Assembly: GCA_914767715.1 (NCBI GenBank)
Contig: OU612074.1
Coordinates: 17,406,062 to 17,470,061, forward strand
From: Membranipora membranacea
Taxonomy: Eukaryota; Bryozoa; Gymnolaemata; Cheilostomatida; Membraniporidae
Reading direction: 5' to 3'
DNA length: 64,000 nucleotides
Shown: positions 1-12,893 of the stretch, in pieces
How the letters are laid out: each line of letters begins with the position of its first letter
Numbering within the stretch: the stretch's first letter is position 1
Made by a program: the position numbers and the translations under genes
Notes under the pieces: generated by a model
Told to the model about the DNA's origin: nothing
The model's database searches: none
What the model saw: only the letters and a program-made list of their open reading frames with translations

Positions 1-690
1 CAATTGAATTTAATTAATACTAATTGATAATATTTGATTTTATTTAATACTATTTGATTCTATTTAATACTATTTGATAATATTAGATTATATTTAATAC
101 TATTTGATTCTATTTTATTATATTTTATACTATTGATTGATTGATTTTTATTTTTAGGATATCATGGCGAGTATGATAAAGAAAAGTATGTATGTGACAA
201 CAATTCTATTAAATACTATTTGATAATATTTGATAACATTTTATACCAATTGATTCTATTCAATACTAATTGATAATATTTGATCATAATTAATACTATT
301 TTATTATATTCAATACTATTTGATAACATTTGATTATATTTAATACTATTTGATTCTATTTAAAAATAATTGATAATATTTGATTATATTTAATACTATT
401 TGATAATATTTGATACCATTTGATACTATTTGATTCCAATACATTTTGAAACTATTTGATTCTATTAAATACTATTTGATTATATTTAATAACAATTGAT
501 TTTAATCAATACTAATTGATAATATTTGATTATATTTAATACTATTTGATTCTATTTAATGCTATTTGATAATATAAGATTATAATTTATGCTATTTGAT
601 AATATTTGATTATATTTAATACTACTTGATTCTATTTAATACTATTTGATAATATTAGATTATATTTAATACCATTTGATTCTATTTGAT
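1..690. repeat. AT-rich degenerate short-period repeat array (copy A)
   Basis: Almost the whole interval is built of degenerate units related to TATTTGAT and TATTTAATAC, giving a period near 10-15 bp. A short unique interruption lies near 130-200. A related array at about 10,670-11,050 sits in the same place relative to a tRNA-Asp gene, so the array belongs to the duplicated unit. No coding potential is seen. Confidence 0.85.
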
Positions 691-924
691 ATTTACTTGT
701 AGATTGCCACTATCATCACTTTCGCCTGTTATGTGATGAGTTCTCGTTCAGCCTTTGATAATTTATCACCCCCATACAATGTGATTATTTGTGTGTATAT
801 TACCTGCATGTTTTACCGCAAACAACCATTAATTAGAGATTAGCGAACATGAAAGGTTTCATTAAGCCATGGAGCCATTAAGTATGCTAAATGGTTATTT
901 TAGGCTTAGGAAATTATTAGCCAA

Positions 925-1052
925 TCCGTGATAGTTTAGTGGTGAGTATCCCCGCCTGTCAAATCAGACCGAGGCTGAGCAGCAAAACAGGATATCCTGT
1001 CTAGTAGTTCAGCAGATCGCGGGAGACCGGGGTTCGATTCCCCGTCACGGAG
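925..1052 (+). tRNA. tRNA-Asp (GTC) with a 56-nt intron
   Basis: The acceptor stem TCCGTGA pairs with TCACGGA. The D arm contains TAGTGGTGAGTA, the anticodon stem CCCGC/GCGGG closes the loop CTGTCAC, and the T arm is CGGGG-TTCGATT-CCCCG. The anticodon GTC is at 958-960. The loop is interrupted between A37 (961) and C38 (1018) by an intron at 962-1017, the canonical place for eukaryotic nuclear tRNA introns. The intron holds the perfect palindrome ACAGGATATCCTGT. Two further copies with introns of the same length lie at 11,305 and 12,136, which argues against a chance insertion. Confidence 0.92.
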
Positions 1053-1364
1053 AGCTTGTTTTTATAAAGTTTCTTTTCATTTGCTGATTTTATGATACAA
1101 AAAAGCATTTATAATAATTTTTCAAGTTTAGTTGCAATCACCCTTCCAGTTATTAACTCCTGGCACTGCTTGCTATTCCATCCCAAACCAAATCACAAAA
1201 CCTCTGAAATCTAAAGATCTGAATTTATCGGGCACTAGATCAAGAAGCCATTAGCAATCCAGTTCAGCATTAGAATTGACCTATAAAAATCAGATATTGC
1301 CTATACCGTTAATCGATAATTCCATGTACGCTAATTGGAGGATCAACCTTCTTAAACCATTAAT

Positions 1365-1393
1365 ACCGGGGTTTGATTCCCCGTCACGGAGAG
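1365..1393 (+). pseudogene. tRNA-Asp 3' fragment
   Basis: Only the T arm and 3' acceptor strand of the neighbouring tRNA-Asp remain, with a T-loop change. The sequence downstream (GAGAGCTAGCT and on) matches what follows the intact genes. It is a relic of a further tRNA-Asp copy. Confidence 0.8.
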
Positions 1394-1521
1394 CTAGCTG
1401 TTGAAAAGTTAATTTCTAAATTCAGGCAGCTTGAGCTGCAGTATGGGTTTCAAGTCTGCTACTCTGCTCTAAGTTTGGAGTTGCGGTTTGCACGTAGTTC
1501 CCTTATCACTTGCCATATACA

Positions 1522-1591
1522 GACTCCGGCGCAATGGTAGCGCATCTGACTCCAGATCAGAAGGCTGCGTGTTCGAGTCACGTCGGGGTCA
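1522..1591 (+). pseudogene. tRNA-Trp (CCA) copy lacking two bases, probable pseudogene
   Basis: The cloverleaf matches the tRNA-Trp at 11,530 almost throughout: CTCCAGA anticodon loop with CCA, T arm with GTTCGAGTC, acceptor strands GACTCCG/CGGGGTC. The two bases at positions 8-9 (TG in copy B) are missing, so the acceptor stem runs directly into the D arm. That should hinder folding, although the internal promoter boxes are still recognisable. Confidence 0.8.
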
Positions 1592-1595
1592 TATA

Positions 1596-1612
1596 CCGTC
1601 ACGGAGAGCTAG
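1596..1612 (+). pseudogene. tRNA-Asp 3' terminal relic
   Basis: CCGTCACGGAGAGC follows tRNA-Trp. The sequence after it (AGCTTTTGGTAAGCTTCTTT) matches the flank of the intact tRNA-Asp at 12,136-12,263. Copy A therefore once had a tRNA-Asp here and kept only its 3' end. Confidence 0.7.
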
Positions 1613-2123
1613 CTTTTGGTAAGCTTCTTTGCCTAGGCAAACTTAATGAGCAGATAATACTTGTTCATTTGCATTTGCATTAATCCATCATTTTAAAACT
1701 TTGTGGAACAAAGAAACAAATCCACATAAGCTCTGAATTTGTATGCTCCAAATTGATAGATCACTCTTTGGTGGAACCTTTTTGTTCTGGTACTGATACT
1801 AGCTTGTCAGGGCTGTAGAACACTTTGGCCACTCTGTCTAGTTTGAGATCAGGATCATCTAGTTCCACTTGGCACCTCATCATTAACTGAAACAAAGATG
1901 AACAAGTTATATGGGATTGGTTATTTTGGGATGTGTTCTTTTTTCATCTTATTCATGCAATTTATGATACCATGCTTTCATTATCCTATACACTATATAG
2001 TATGTAACACCCTACTACCTATATCTTTTTATTCAAGTAATTTTTTGCATCTATGTTAATGTGTGTGAGGTCAACAAGTTATTTTTAATTTGCTTTAATT
2101 ATAGATTTTTAGAAAACCTCAAT

Positions 2124-2144
2124 AAATAAATAAATAAATAAATA
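2124..2144. repeat. (AAAT)n microsatellite
   Basis: About five AAAT/AATA units in a P450 copy A intron. The same tetramer (as TTTA) appears in the lectin-receptor intron near 23,420, inside a short matching stretch. Confidence 0.8.
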
Positions 2145-3019
2145 TGTGTTGTTCCAAATCTCCTGGATTTAATTATTCGTTAGCATAGTTGTCTGCTTTC
2201 AAGGTAGGAAAGGACAACTATAAATCCATAGCATAACGTAAAGATTTCATTGGCCTGGTGCACATGTGCCATGCAGAAGAGAAATGGTGATACATCTCAA
2301 CACAAAGGCATGGCCGATACCAGGCTGCAATACTAGGCAGCATTTATAGCTGTGTATTATGACTACTTAGTCATGACATTTCATCGGATCTGGGGCAGTT
2401 ATGGATAGCCACTGCATGGGAATCTCCTCATAATCAAAAATTGTTGATAAAGATTCAGGAATAGATTTGAATTGGTTTTGACATAAATATCTTTAACGTG
2501 TGACTCTCATAGTTCAACCAAACTCACCGCAGCTACTGCTAACATAATTTCCTGTTCAGCGAATCTTCTGCCGATACACATACGAGCTCCGAAACCAAAT
2601 GGTATAAAGGAGAACGGTGCAATATCTGTCCTGGTATTTCTGAGCCATCTCTCTGGTTTGAACTCGAGTGGATCATTGAAATGCTCGGCCATATGACATA
2701 TGTCACTTCACTATTGTCTGTAACATGTACATGTACATATTGCTACTTTGATCTGTACGATAGAAATGGGATCAAGGATCATGCAAGATCTGTGCCTAAA
2801 GGGTTGATGATCTGAAGATTACAGTTGTCACAAATGTCAGAATTTGAAGATGAAAAGCATAAACAATTAGATACTTATTTCAAATGCTATCATTGTAAAA
2901 CTTCTAATATTTTATTTCTGAAATGCAAAGCTTCACAGCCTTGACTTTGCATAACTTACCTGTGCTTTACACCTATTTAAACGCAGACATAGTTTTAGCG
3001 AGGCTAACTCCTCAAAATT

Positions 3020-3090
3020 TGCATTGACCGGGAATTGAACCCGGGCCTCCCGCGTGGCAGGCGAGAATTCTACCACTGAACCATCAATGC
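3020..3090 (-). tRNA. tRNA-Gly (GCC), copy A
   Basis: On the minus strand the acceptor GCATTGA pairs with TCAATGC. The D arm is GGTTCAGTGGTAGAATTC, the anticodon loop CTGCCAC carries GCC, and the T arm is CCGGGTTCAATTCCCGG. Length is 71 nt without intron. It lies inside a P450 intron in the same orientation as the P450 and is repeated in copy B. Confidence 0.93.
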
Positions 3091-3744
3091 TTGATAAGCA
3101 CCACCACCAGGGTCTGATGACGAAATCCTTTTAAATCTCTACGGATTACTCCATTCTGCCGAACCTGGTAGCCCAACATCTTGTTCTGCCTCCAGCTGCT
3201 GGGTGTTGAGTGGTCAAGCAATAGTTATTAGTAAGGCTCGGTGGTGTTAGTCGGTTGTCTTTGTTAATCAGTGTCGTAGACTATGTAAGAAGCGTGGGCG
3301 GTTTAGTGTGAGCATCTACTCGTAAGGGGCATTTTTCCTAGAAGAAGTTTGTTCCCTCTGTGTGGTGGCAGAGTGCTATTGCTAAGATCTTTGATACATA
3401 ACTTTGCTGTTCAGTCAGAAACAGAAGATTGGGTTCCCCGTAAAAAGGGATCTGCAAGGTGCCCTAGAATGCATCCTAGATGTGAAGCAATGAAATACCT
3501 TTTGAACTGGGTGTGCAGCAAGCTGCCAAAACTGAAACTGGCACTAATCAGCCACTTTGATTTTAGCCAATATGCCGAGAAGCTATCCATTGATACCCGA
3601 CTTTTGCAAAAGCACTCCGCCAACACAGAGGAAATGTACCTGTTTTTACAATTTCCATTGACCAAAAAAATCTGTTAAAGGGTGATTTTGATCCAGTGTC
3701 ATACAAAAATGTCCCAATTTTTTTTGTGTCAACAGGTAACTTAC

Positions 3745-3835
3745 ACCTTTAGGTACTTTGGATTAAAGACACTTACACCTTTAGGCACTTTGTATTATAG
3801 AGTACTTACACCTTTAGGCACTTTTTATTCTCCAA
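3745..3835. repeat. Minisatellite with CACCTTTAGGCACTTT core
   Basis: Three copies of CACCTTTAGGYACTTT are spaced roughly 35 bp apart immediately upstream of the LINE remnant. Confidence 0.7.
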
Positions 3836-3846
3836 ATCCTTCAATG

Positions 3847-5640
3847 CTCGGTCTGCTGCACTCAAAGATCGAGATTTATACAAACTCCAATCCCTCAAAG
3901 CTGAGATCCAGAGAGAAATAAGAACTGGAAAAAGATCTCATGCTAAGCACGTAGCCGAAGAATTTAAAACTAGCAATAAACGATCATGGCAGCAGCTGAA
4001 AAAGCTTCTTAAAATCAATAAACAACCAGCGAAAGAGTGTAACGTTGATCCCGACATTCTCAATGATTTTTATCTATGCTTTGAGAAGGTACTGCCACCT
4101 CCAGTATTACCACCAGCGGAAAGCGACGGGTGTCCTGAGATACGAGTAGATGAGGTCATCAAATGTCTACGTCAAACAGACCCAAAGAAAAGTCCGGGGC
4201 CAGATGGTATTCCTGGCAGGGTGCTGAAGATGGCGGCATATTCTCTGAGTCAACCTCTCTGTGATCTATTCAACAGCTGCATCAAGCTGGGTGAGTTTCC
4301 ATTAATATGGAAAACCGCTATAATAAAACCAATTCCTAAATCAAACACTGCCAACGTAGCCAAGGATTATCGACCAGTGACCCTTATGTCTATCGTGGCT
4401 AAAACATTTGAGAGGGTCACCAAACCTATGATATCTGGCTGTATGACGGACGAGTCCCAGTTCGCCTACAGAGAGCGCAGGTCTACAGAGGATGCACTAG
4501 CGATGTTACTTGATATAGTTACTAAACATCTTGACTCCAACTCCAAAAATTATGTACGCTGCTAGTTTGTTGATTTTACGAGTGCTTTTAACACCATTAG
4601 CCCCAATACGCTGATAGACCAACTCGTAAATTCTCCCTTACACGGCAACATCGTCAACCTTATATACAACTTCCTGACAGATAGGAGACAAAAAATGGAA
4701 GTTAAAGGTCAATTCTCTGCTGTCAAAACAACATCCACTGGCAGTCCACAGGGGTGCGTCTGGAGCCCACTGCTATTCTCCATATATGTCCAGAATATGC
4801 CTTTACCACCATATGGTAACTACCACCTGATCAAATATGCAGATGACACTATCCTATTAGAGCTCTGCACACCTAAGACACCATCAACACTGGACTCAGC
4901 TGCGGAATTCCTCACTGACCGGTTTTGTGCCAATGACCTCATACTCAATGCCACAAAAACAAAGGAAATGATTATTAGTAACAAACGTGATAATCCAAGC
5001 TGTGATAACATCATCATTAAGGGTACTGAGGTTCAACTAGTCGATCAATTTGTATACCTTGGCACTTCTATTGACTCAAAGCTCACTTTTAAAGATCATA
5101 CTCAGTCTGTCGTTAGGAAAGCTAGGAAACGGATTTTTATTATGAAACATCTATCATTCCTCAAAGTGCCTAAACCAATCAGATTGAGATGCTATGTCAC
5201 GTTCATTGAGTGCGTTTTTATTTACCATCTGTGCACTGTTTTTGATCATAAATGTCCAATTCATGTGAAAGATCTATTGACAATGTGATCTCCACAGCAG
5301 GATGCAGATTCTCCAACATATCTGATATCTATGAACGTTGTTTTCACAATAAGTGCCTTAGAATGTAAGCCTCTTTTTGAGCTAGATAAGCTACCTTCAG
5401 GGCGCTACCGTGCCTTGACGTGTAGAGTTGATATTCCTAAGAACTGTTTTAGAGCACAATGCATCAAATTTTTAAATAAAACATTTTTCTGAGTATCATT
5501 TTATAACGATACAACACTGCAGCATTTTTATATTATACAGTATTTTAATATTTTTATTATGAGCTCAACAGACGCTTTTATTTCTCACCCACTTGGCAGA
5601 GACAGAATAAATCATCCTATCCTATCATCCTATCCTAATC
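3847..5640 (+). mobile_element. Decayed non-LTR retrotransposon (CR1/Rex-like reverse transcriptase)
   Basis: The reading frame encodes reverse-transcriptase blocks in order: KSPGPDGIPGRVLK (about 4187), KPIPKSNTANVAKDYRPVTL, QFAYRERRSTEDA, FVDFTSAFNTI, TSTGSPQGCVWSPLLF (about 4731), the catalytic YADDT (about 4840) and FVYLGTSIDS. The C-terminal LPSGRYRAL motif is in another frame near 5395. It is dead: an in-frame TAG sits at 4563-4565, a TGA at 5286-5288, and a frameshift follows. The 3' end carries short ATCCT-type repeats (about 5611-5640), as CR1-type elements often do. No ORF1 or endonuclease is left, consistent with 5' truncation. It interrupts the P450 copy A intron downstream of tRNA-Gly. 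Confidence 0.85.
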
Positions 5641-6474
5641 ATTAGGTCACAGTTAGTCAATCTAACTGTACCAGTCACAGGGGGAGATACTCTATGAAAA
5701 TACAACAATTACAAGTTATAGACTGATAATAAGACACACAAGTCTATATACTTATTCCCGAGTGCCAAAAGTAAATTGGAGAAGATTTGAAAATAAATAT
5801 AAACGTTTTTAATAAATTAGACCAATTCCATCTGTCTCTAGTTACGCCCTGTTTTTTGGTCTTTCTATTTTATCTATGGCCAGTAGTCGAGAGGAACTCT
5901 AAATGTAGGGAAATTTATTGTATTTGTGGAAGGATCATTTTGCTAACAGTTATAAGCTGATATGTTTATGGATTCGGCTTAACTTCAAAAAGAGGTCAGA
6001 GAATCTTAAAAGACTGCCTCATGGATTTGATAGGGGATCGTAATGACTCATTGCTTCTCTGATCGCAAGGCTTATCCCTCATTGATTCCTTCATACAGGC
6101 CTTTAGGTATGGTAGATTAGTGAAATCATGTAGAGAACTCATATCTCCCTCAGCACCGCAGTGTGACTTTAGTTCTGTGTAGAGTTTTGACTGGACATCT
6201 GGATGTTTTGCTAGGTGATATATCAGGAAGGTTAGAGCATTTCCTGTCTGAAAATAAACAAGCATATAAAAATTTCATCTCAAGCCTAGTGTGAATTGGG
6301 CAAACGCGTGCTATCACGGTTAAGATTACAATTTAAAAATGGTGATATATGATCATAGGCATATATATACATACATAGATGTATTTTGTTCACAATATTT
6401 TTTGCACCAGGGCCATGCTTAAACGCGTATATTTTACATGATACGGGACAATCATTCAAAGCAATCGTAGATAT

Positions 6475-6765
<291 letters not shown>

Positions 6766-6787
6766 ATTCTGATTTTATTTAAATTTT

Positions 6788-6922
6788 ATTTTGATTTTGA
6801 TTTTGATTTTGATTTTGATTTTGATTTTGATTTTGTTTTTGATTTTGATTTTGATTTTGATTTTGATTTTGATTTTGATTTTGATTTTGATTTTGATTTT
6901 GATTTTGATTTTGATTTTGATA
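6788..6922. repeat. (TTTTGA)n hexanucleotide array
   Basis: About 22 TTTTGA units with a single G-to-T interruption near 6835. It follows the GGCTCT array after a short transitional stretch and ends in GATAATGATAATGA. Confidence 0.97.
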
Positions 6923-9619
6923 ATGATAATGATTCAGATCACAGTTTTATATTATTATTATTATCCTTGGGTCTCAGTGTTATTTCAATGGAGGAATTAT
7001 TAACGCCAATCAACAGTAACATGAAGTTTGGCTGAGATCTGAACTCACTGATTCTACACCAGCTATGAAAAGTTCTTCTGCGAAATCGACAGCTTCTTGT
7101 ACACTGAGCTCCTGTTAAGCTAGAAGCTCTGAGAAGAAAGTATGGGGTGACTGGGGAGAGTCTGATCCATGCTGCTGAAAACCATATTTAGATATCAGCT
7201 CCTCAACCAATCTGAGAAAGTAAATAACAACGTCATTTTTCAAACCTAAAGTGCAATAGTTGGTTTGCGAGGTCATTTGTTTAACAATATGCCCTTTTCT
7301 AGTGTCAGTGACTGAATTTGCCTACAATTGGTTCGTGGCTAGGTCAAACATTCCATGACACTACCTCCGCAAAGGGATGCGTGCAGCAAAACTGATGACA
7401 CCTGAGAATTCACCGCTTTGCTGGCAATTCTGTAATAGTATTATTATTATTTTCGTTGAAAAACTGGAAAACTAATACAAGGTATAATTGGTATGTATGG
7501 TAAAAATCTAATGCACTCTTAGTAGGACCAAATAAAATATTAATGATCCATTTATCTGGGCATGACCAAAATGTTAACCTCTTTCTCAAATCAAGTAGGG
7601 CTTTCATTCATTTCATTATTTCATAAATCATATTTCATAAATAGGACAGCATTTATAGTCAATGATATTTTTTCATAAATACACCTGACTGCTTTGTTTT
7701 TATTTATTTATTCATGCATGATCGTTATTTGACTATGATCGGCAATAATAAAGTATATATATATATATATATTCCCATAATAGGACACGTTCATCAGTAT
7801 CCCATATAGAACAATAGCAATTAATAGCAGCCCTGGAAGGGGAACTTTCATAAAGAATGCAAATTTACCAAGATTTACCCCGTGGTTACAGTCCTTTTGA
7901 TCTATTTTAATGTCTTTATTAACAGCAAACTACAGACAATAATTTTGATTGTTAAGGAAGGCAATGTAATTGGTATCAGCACAGATGACCCATCTATTTG
8001 ACAAAACAAATTTTACCAGTAAAACCTACACAAATGACTGATACTCGGTTTGAGTGCTCCCATCTTTATAGCCTGAGAAATTAAAGGAAGTACAGGTCTC
8101 CGGGTCCACTTATCATCCGCCTGCAGCAGTGTACTAATATACTGTGGATTGTAAACCTGAAAAGGACAGCAGGCATAAATTGTCCGTCGAAAAAAGAGAT
8201 TCATTCGAAACATCAATACAGAATTTCATTTTGTCATGATACTGATGTGTGGCTTTCGTTCAATTAATACAAAAGCAAATTTGATTGCATTGCTCTCAGG
8301 TGATTTGTGTGGATTGTCCTAACTTACAATATTGGCAGACAACTCAAGAGCACATTTTTAATAGTTTGCCTTGGTAGATAGTAAATACGCTGAGTATAAC
8401 CCATATACATACCAGGATATAAATGTTTATGGTATAAACTGAATGCTATCATGTCTAACTTATAACATACAATTGAAGGAATTAAAAAGTAAATTAAAAT
8501 CGAACTTTTATTTTCAAAGCAAACCAAGTAGGCCTCATATAAGGTGTCATATTACTCGAGTCTGACTTAAACAGGAGAAGAACATTAAAATTATGCAGAT
8601 TTATCACTCACCTCAACTAAAGCAGGTTTAACTGGGAGTCTTTTAATTGAGCCTAGCTTCTTTACCCACAATTCCTTTTGTTTATGAATCCATAAGTAGG
8701 GCTTGTCTCCACCTGCAGAATGTTAATCAGAAAATCAGTGAGATGTGGGGTAGAAATTTGGAAATGATCTAACCATTTAATATTTTTAGAGACACACATA
8801 CGTTTCTACATCAACAAGTGCAACATTTCATTAAACATACCCTAAATACGTGCAATATGTATAAATAGAGAGTTTCTGTGTTGAGCGGCAAGTTTTGGTT
8901 ACATTTTATTTCATCTGTTATAATGGTGTTATTAGGCAACATATTATTACACTTTCCGTATGTATTCTTGTCTCTAGATTCTTTTTAGGATTTTTGGCAA
9001 CCATCCACCATCTTACATAGGAAGGAAAATTTCCGACGAGCATACAAATGTAAATGTCAGCTCACAGCAACTTCTCTATTTCACAGCATGAGATTATTAT
9101 TATATTCCCATGCGATGTGTTTGAACTTACTGGTATCCTTGGTGTGAAGCCCAGTTGACAGAATTTTACAAGTCAAAGCCCAAACCATGAGTGACAAAGT
9201 ATTACAACTTTCTACTACATGTTTCACACGATCAAAACGAATCTTCAAGCTAGACTGATTTTGTAAATATGAATAAAACGATCCAATGATTTTCAGCAAC
9301 CTTTCAGACCAATGTCCAATCTATGAGTTTTATATTCTAGGAGTTATTTTCGACAATATCACAAGTTGATATTCTGTTCCACTAGGGTAAAAATTGACAG
9401 CCTGGGTTGCCGAACAAAACTGAATGTCCTGGGTTTCTAGGTTGTGGAAAAAACAGCGGAGAGCAAACATATCCAGACATAGAATTGGAATCTGTCTTTG
9501 ATAAAAAATTCATCGACTTTAAATCGTTTGGTTTGATCAAAACTGCTTGCTTGCCTGCTGAACTGTATTGATTTGATAGATCTGCAGCTAACACATTTTC
9601 AGCTTGCGCTACAAAAATT

Positions 9620-9689
9620 TGCATTGACCGGAAAAGAACCCGGGCCTCCCGCGTGGCAGGCGAGAATTCTACCACTGAACCATTGATGC
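9620..9689 (-). pseudogene. tRNA-Gly (GCC) pseudogene, third copy
   Basis: It matches the other tRNA-Gly copies in the D and anticodon arms. The T arm has lost a base and its loop is altered, and the 5' acceptor strand (GCATCAA) no longer pairs fully with the 3' strand. Confidence 0.8.
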
Positions 9690-10289
9690 TTGTTTAGCAC
9701 CTCCAAGGCCTCCATTTTCGAGCGGCCAGGCGCCAGCAGGTAAGCCCACAGCTCATCCAATACCATTAGAGTAATATTGCCTATTAAAAGCATCAACATT
9801 GACATTTCTGAGCTAATAGACCATAGCTCTCCGATTTCACCCTCCCCAAACCTGAGAAAGGTAGGCCTCATGTCAGTTATTCACCTGCTTTCACCTCCGA
9901 AATATAGATAAAAAGAAAAACATGTAAATATAGATATATAGCAGTCTCTCATTTGCATCAGTGAGATTAGCATCACTAGCAAATATGTTTTCATTTTTGC
10001 CAGCGGTAGAGTTATGAATGCAAACTCTTAATCAATGTGATTCATCATAAACACATGCAAATACCAAAGTGGAGGGATTCACAATCTTCGTATTTCAGGT
10101 ACATGTCATTACTTCCTTTCACGAAATGATGAGTTCATGATGTTGTCCAAAAGCTACACAGCGATACGATGAAGAGCTGGTATTTCATATCAGTGTTGTC
10201 AGTTTTCTGGGTAAGAAAAGACACAGATACAATTATTGAATGGTCTTATTGGGATATAAATAAATCTCTAAATGATAACTCTCAGGATT

Positions 10290-10430
10290 CAAATATGGCT
10301 CAGCTAACATATATATCTGTTTAGCGAGTCTTCTGCCGATACAAATACAAGCTTTGAAACCAAATGGTACGAAGGAGAACATTGTATAAAATGTCACTTC
10401 CTGTGTTCAATATTGTCTGACATTTTCAGG
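10290..10430 (-). pseudogene. Third fragment of the P450 haem-binding exon
   Basis: The minus strand resembles the haem exons at 2528-2710 and 14,062-14,255 (matches around TCTTCTGCCGATACAAATAC and CCAAATGGTACGAAGGAGAA), including the acceptor-side sequence CTGTGTTCAATATTGTCTGA. Internal deletions leave no open frame. Confidence 0.75.
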
Positions 10431-10669
10431 GGATATCTAACACAATGTTACTCTAACATATTAAGTTTGATACTTTGTTAGCCTTCATTGAAAGATGTCA
10501 AGCTTACTATAGCGATACGCCATGTCCTTTGTAATGAATAAATTGTGACTGTATGGATCGATTCAACCTAGAGGATTAGTTTTCAATGGATTTTATTTCA
10601 AGACTAGAACAAGAGATAGAAAATGTATAAAAATCGAACTATATCTTTATACTATTTGAAGCTACCTGA

Positions 10670-11060
10670 ATTTATTTATTTCTATTTCATGCAATTTTGA
10701 TCTATTTTATACTAATTGATACTATTTGATTTTTTTATTATTACTATTTGGTACTTATTAATACTGTTTTTTACAATTTATTTCTATTTGATGCTACTTG
10801 ATACCATTTGATTTTATTTAAAACTGTTTGATACTGATTGATTCTATTTAATACTTTTTTTTCTATTTCATAATATTTGATTCTATTTTATACTGTTGAC
10901 ACTATTTGACGCTAATTGATAACATCTAATAATATTTGACATTATGTAACATTATTGGATTCTATTTAATGTTATTTGGTACTATTTGATTGTATTTGAT
11001 ACTATTTGATCGTATTTGATACTATTTGATTCTATTTTATACTATAAATACTATATATAG
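10670..11060. repeat. AT-rich degenerate short-period repeat array (copy B)
   Basis: Same TATTTGATAC/TATTTAATAC units as at 1-690, again upstream of a tRNA-Asp gene. It marks the start of duplication unit B. Confidence 0.8.
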
Positions 11061-11304
11061 TTAGTTTTAATTAGTTTTTATTACATTTTACGCTGCCAGC
11101 CTTTGTATAATTAATTTTCTCCACTCAATGTGATTTTTTGTATGTGAACTACCTGTGTAGGTTCACCACAAACCACCATAATTTAGAAATTAAGCACACT
11201 CAAAGGTACCATTGAGCAATTAAGAATGTTTCATGGTTATTTACTGCTTAATATGTTACCTGATTACCCAGTAATTATCATGCTAAGTTCGCTTATAAAA
11301 CACA

Positions 11305-11432
11305 TCCGTGATAGTATAGTGGTGAGTATCCCCGCCTGTCAAGTTTGATTGGAACTGTACGGCAAAACAGGATATCCTGCTTAGTTGTTCAGCAGAACGC
11401 GGGAGACCGGGGTTCGATTCCCCGTCACGGAG
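11305..11432 (+). tRNA. tRNA-Asp (GTC) with a 56-nt intron, copy B1
   Basis: Same layout as the gene at 925: acceptor TCCGTGA/TCACGGA, anticodon GTC at 11,338-11,340, intron 11,342-11,397. The intron has diverged at its 5' part but keeps CAGGATATCCTG. All tRNA stems are intact. Confidence 0.93.
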
Positions 11433-11529
11433 AGCTCGCTTTTTTTAATTTCATTTTTAAAGTCTGGCAACTAGAACTGTAGCTACTCTGCTCTAAAGTT
11501 TGAGTTGCGTATTTCCAGTAGCTCATATG

Positions 11530-11601
11530 GACTCCGTGGCGCAATGGTAGCGCGTCTGACTCCAGTTCAGAAGGCTGCGTGTTCGAGTCACGTCGGGGTC
11601 A
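11530..11601 (+). tRNA. tRNA-Trp (CCA)
   Basis: A 72-nt cloverleaf: acceptor GACTCCG/CGGGGTC with one G-T pair, D arm GCGCAATGGTAGCGC, anticodon stem TCTGA/TCAGA with CCA at 11,562-11,564, T arm GCGTG-TTCGAGT-CACGT. Unlike copy A it keeps positions 8-9. Confidence 0.93.
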
Positions 11602-12135
11602 TATACCTTTTACAGATTGCCATACTATATTCATATGCAAGTATTTTTTGTTATCCGATTGTTTAGAATCGTAACTTCAGGTTCACAGTTTATAAGTGGT
11701 TGATTAATTGCAACAACTTCGCCCTCCTTCAAAACTCAACGAATCACATGAGGATATGAGATCAGTAACATGTCAATCTTTACAAAAAAAAAATTATTAA
11801 TAAACTAGTTATCTTTCTCTGTCTGTCAGTGGATAACTCCCCACAGGTAACATAAATGCAACAATGATAGCGTTGTCATCATAGCCCCAATTGCTCTAAT
11901 GATACAAGCTGCAAGTAATTGGCTAATTAGTATCAATTACCAAAAAAAAACATTTATCACCTAGCATTTACTCATATATTCACAGGGTATCATTAAGCAT
12001 ACCAATTGATAATAACCTGCTAAATGAACCCACTGATATATGTATATATATATATATGCTTTTATTTTCAATCTACAATCATCTTTAGGAATGTTTTTTC
12101 ATGCAGCCTCTGATCACTATGATGTAAGCAGCCAA

Positions 12136-12263
12136 TCCGTGATAGTATAGTGGTGAGTATCCCCGCCTGTCAAATTTGATTGAAACTGTGCGGCGGAACA
12201 GGATATCCTGTCTAGTTGTTCAGCAGATCGCGGGAGACCGGGGTTCGATTCCCCGTCACGGAG
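12136..12263 (+). tRNA. tRNA-Asp (GTC) with a 56-nt intron, copy B2
   Basis: 128 nt with acceptor, D, anticodon and T arms identical in layout to the other two. The intron falls after A37 and again contains ACAGGATATCCTGT. Confidence 0.93.
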
Positions 12264-12719
12264 AGCTATCTTTTGGTAAGCTTCTTTACCTAGGCCTCTT
12301 TAATGGTCGAGTACTACTTTTTCAATTGTAGATGCACTCATTCTTCATTTTAAAAATTCCTGGCTCTGCCTGCCATTCTCCCGCAAAGAAATCCACTAAA
12401 GCTCTGAGTTTGTATGCTATGAGTTGATAGAACAGGTAGAGCTGTTCCGTTCTATTGAAATCCTGTCTCGTTTGTTCTAACCTATCACACAAAAAAACAT
12501 ATTAGTTGGTGGGTAGGATGATTTCATGAACTTAATGTAGTTTGATTTGCGTTGATTCTTTTTGCAATTTTTTTGAGTTTCTGGGATACAGTCTGATTGC
12601 TTTTATTGATCTTACAAAGCTACCGGAAGGAGGGTTCAGTCAGATGTCTTGTAACATAAACCGCTTTTTAAAATATTAATAAGTTTATTTCCTGTGTAGT
12701 TAATTGGAACTGTATCATT

Positions 12720-12830
12720 CTGTTAGACACACTGATACTAGCTGGTCAGGGCTGTAGAATACTTAAGAGACTATGCCAAGTTTGAGAGAAGGATCAATCT
12801 CATCATCAACTGAAATGAAGGTGAACAAGA
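12720..12830 (-). pseudogene. Remnant of the last P450 exon, copy B
   Basis: The minus strand matches the terminal exon of copy A (1886-1761) around the CTGACCAGCTAGTATCAG segment and CTCAAACTTGGC. Several deletions destroy the frame, so copy B lacks a usable C terminus. Confidence 0.65.
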
Positions 12831-12893
12831 TATATTAGATTACTTACATGAGTTGTCCCACACACTCTGGTTTTTAATGATTTGTCTGCAGAG

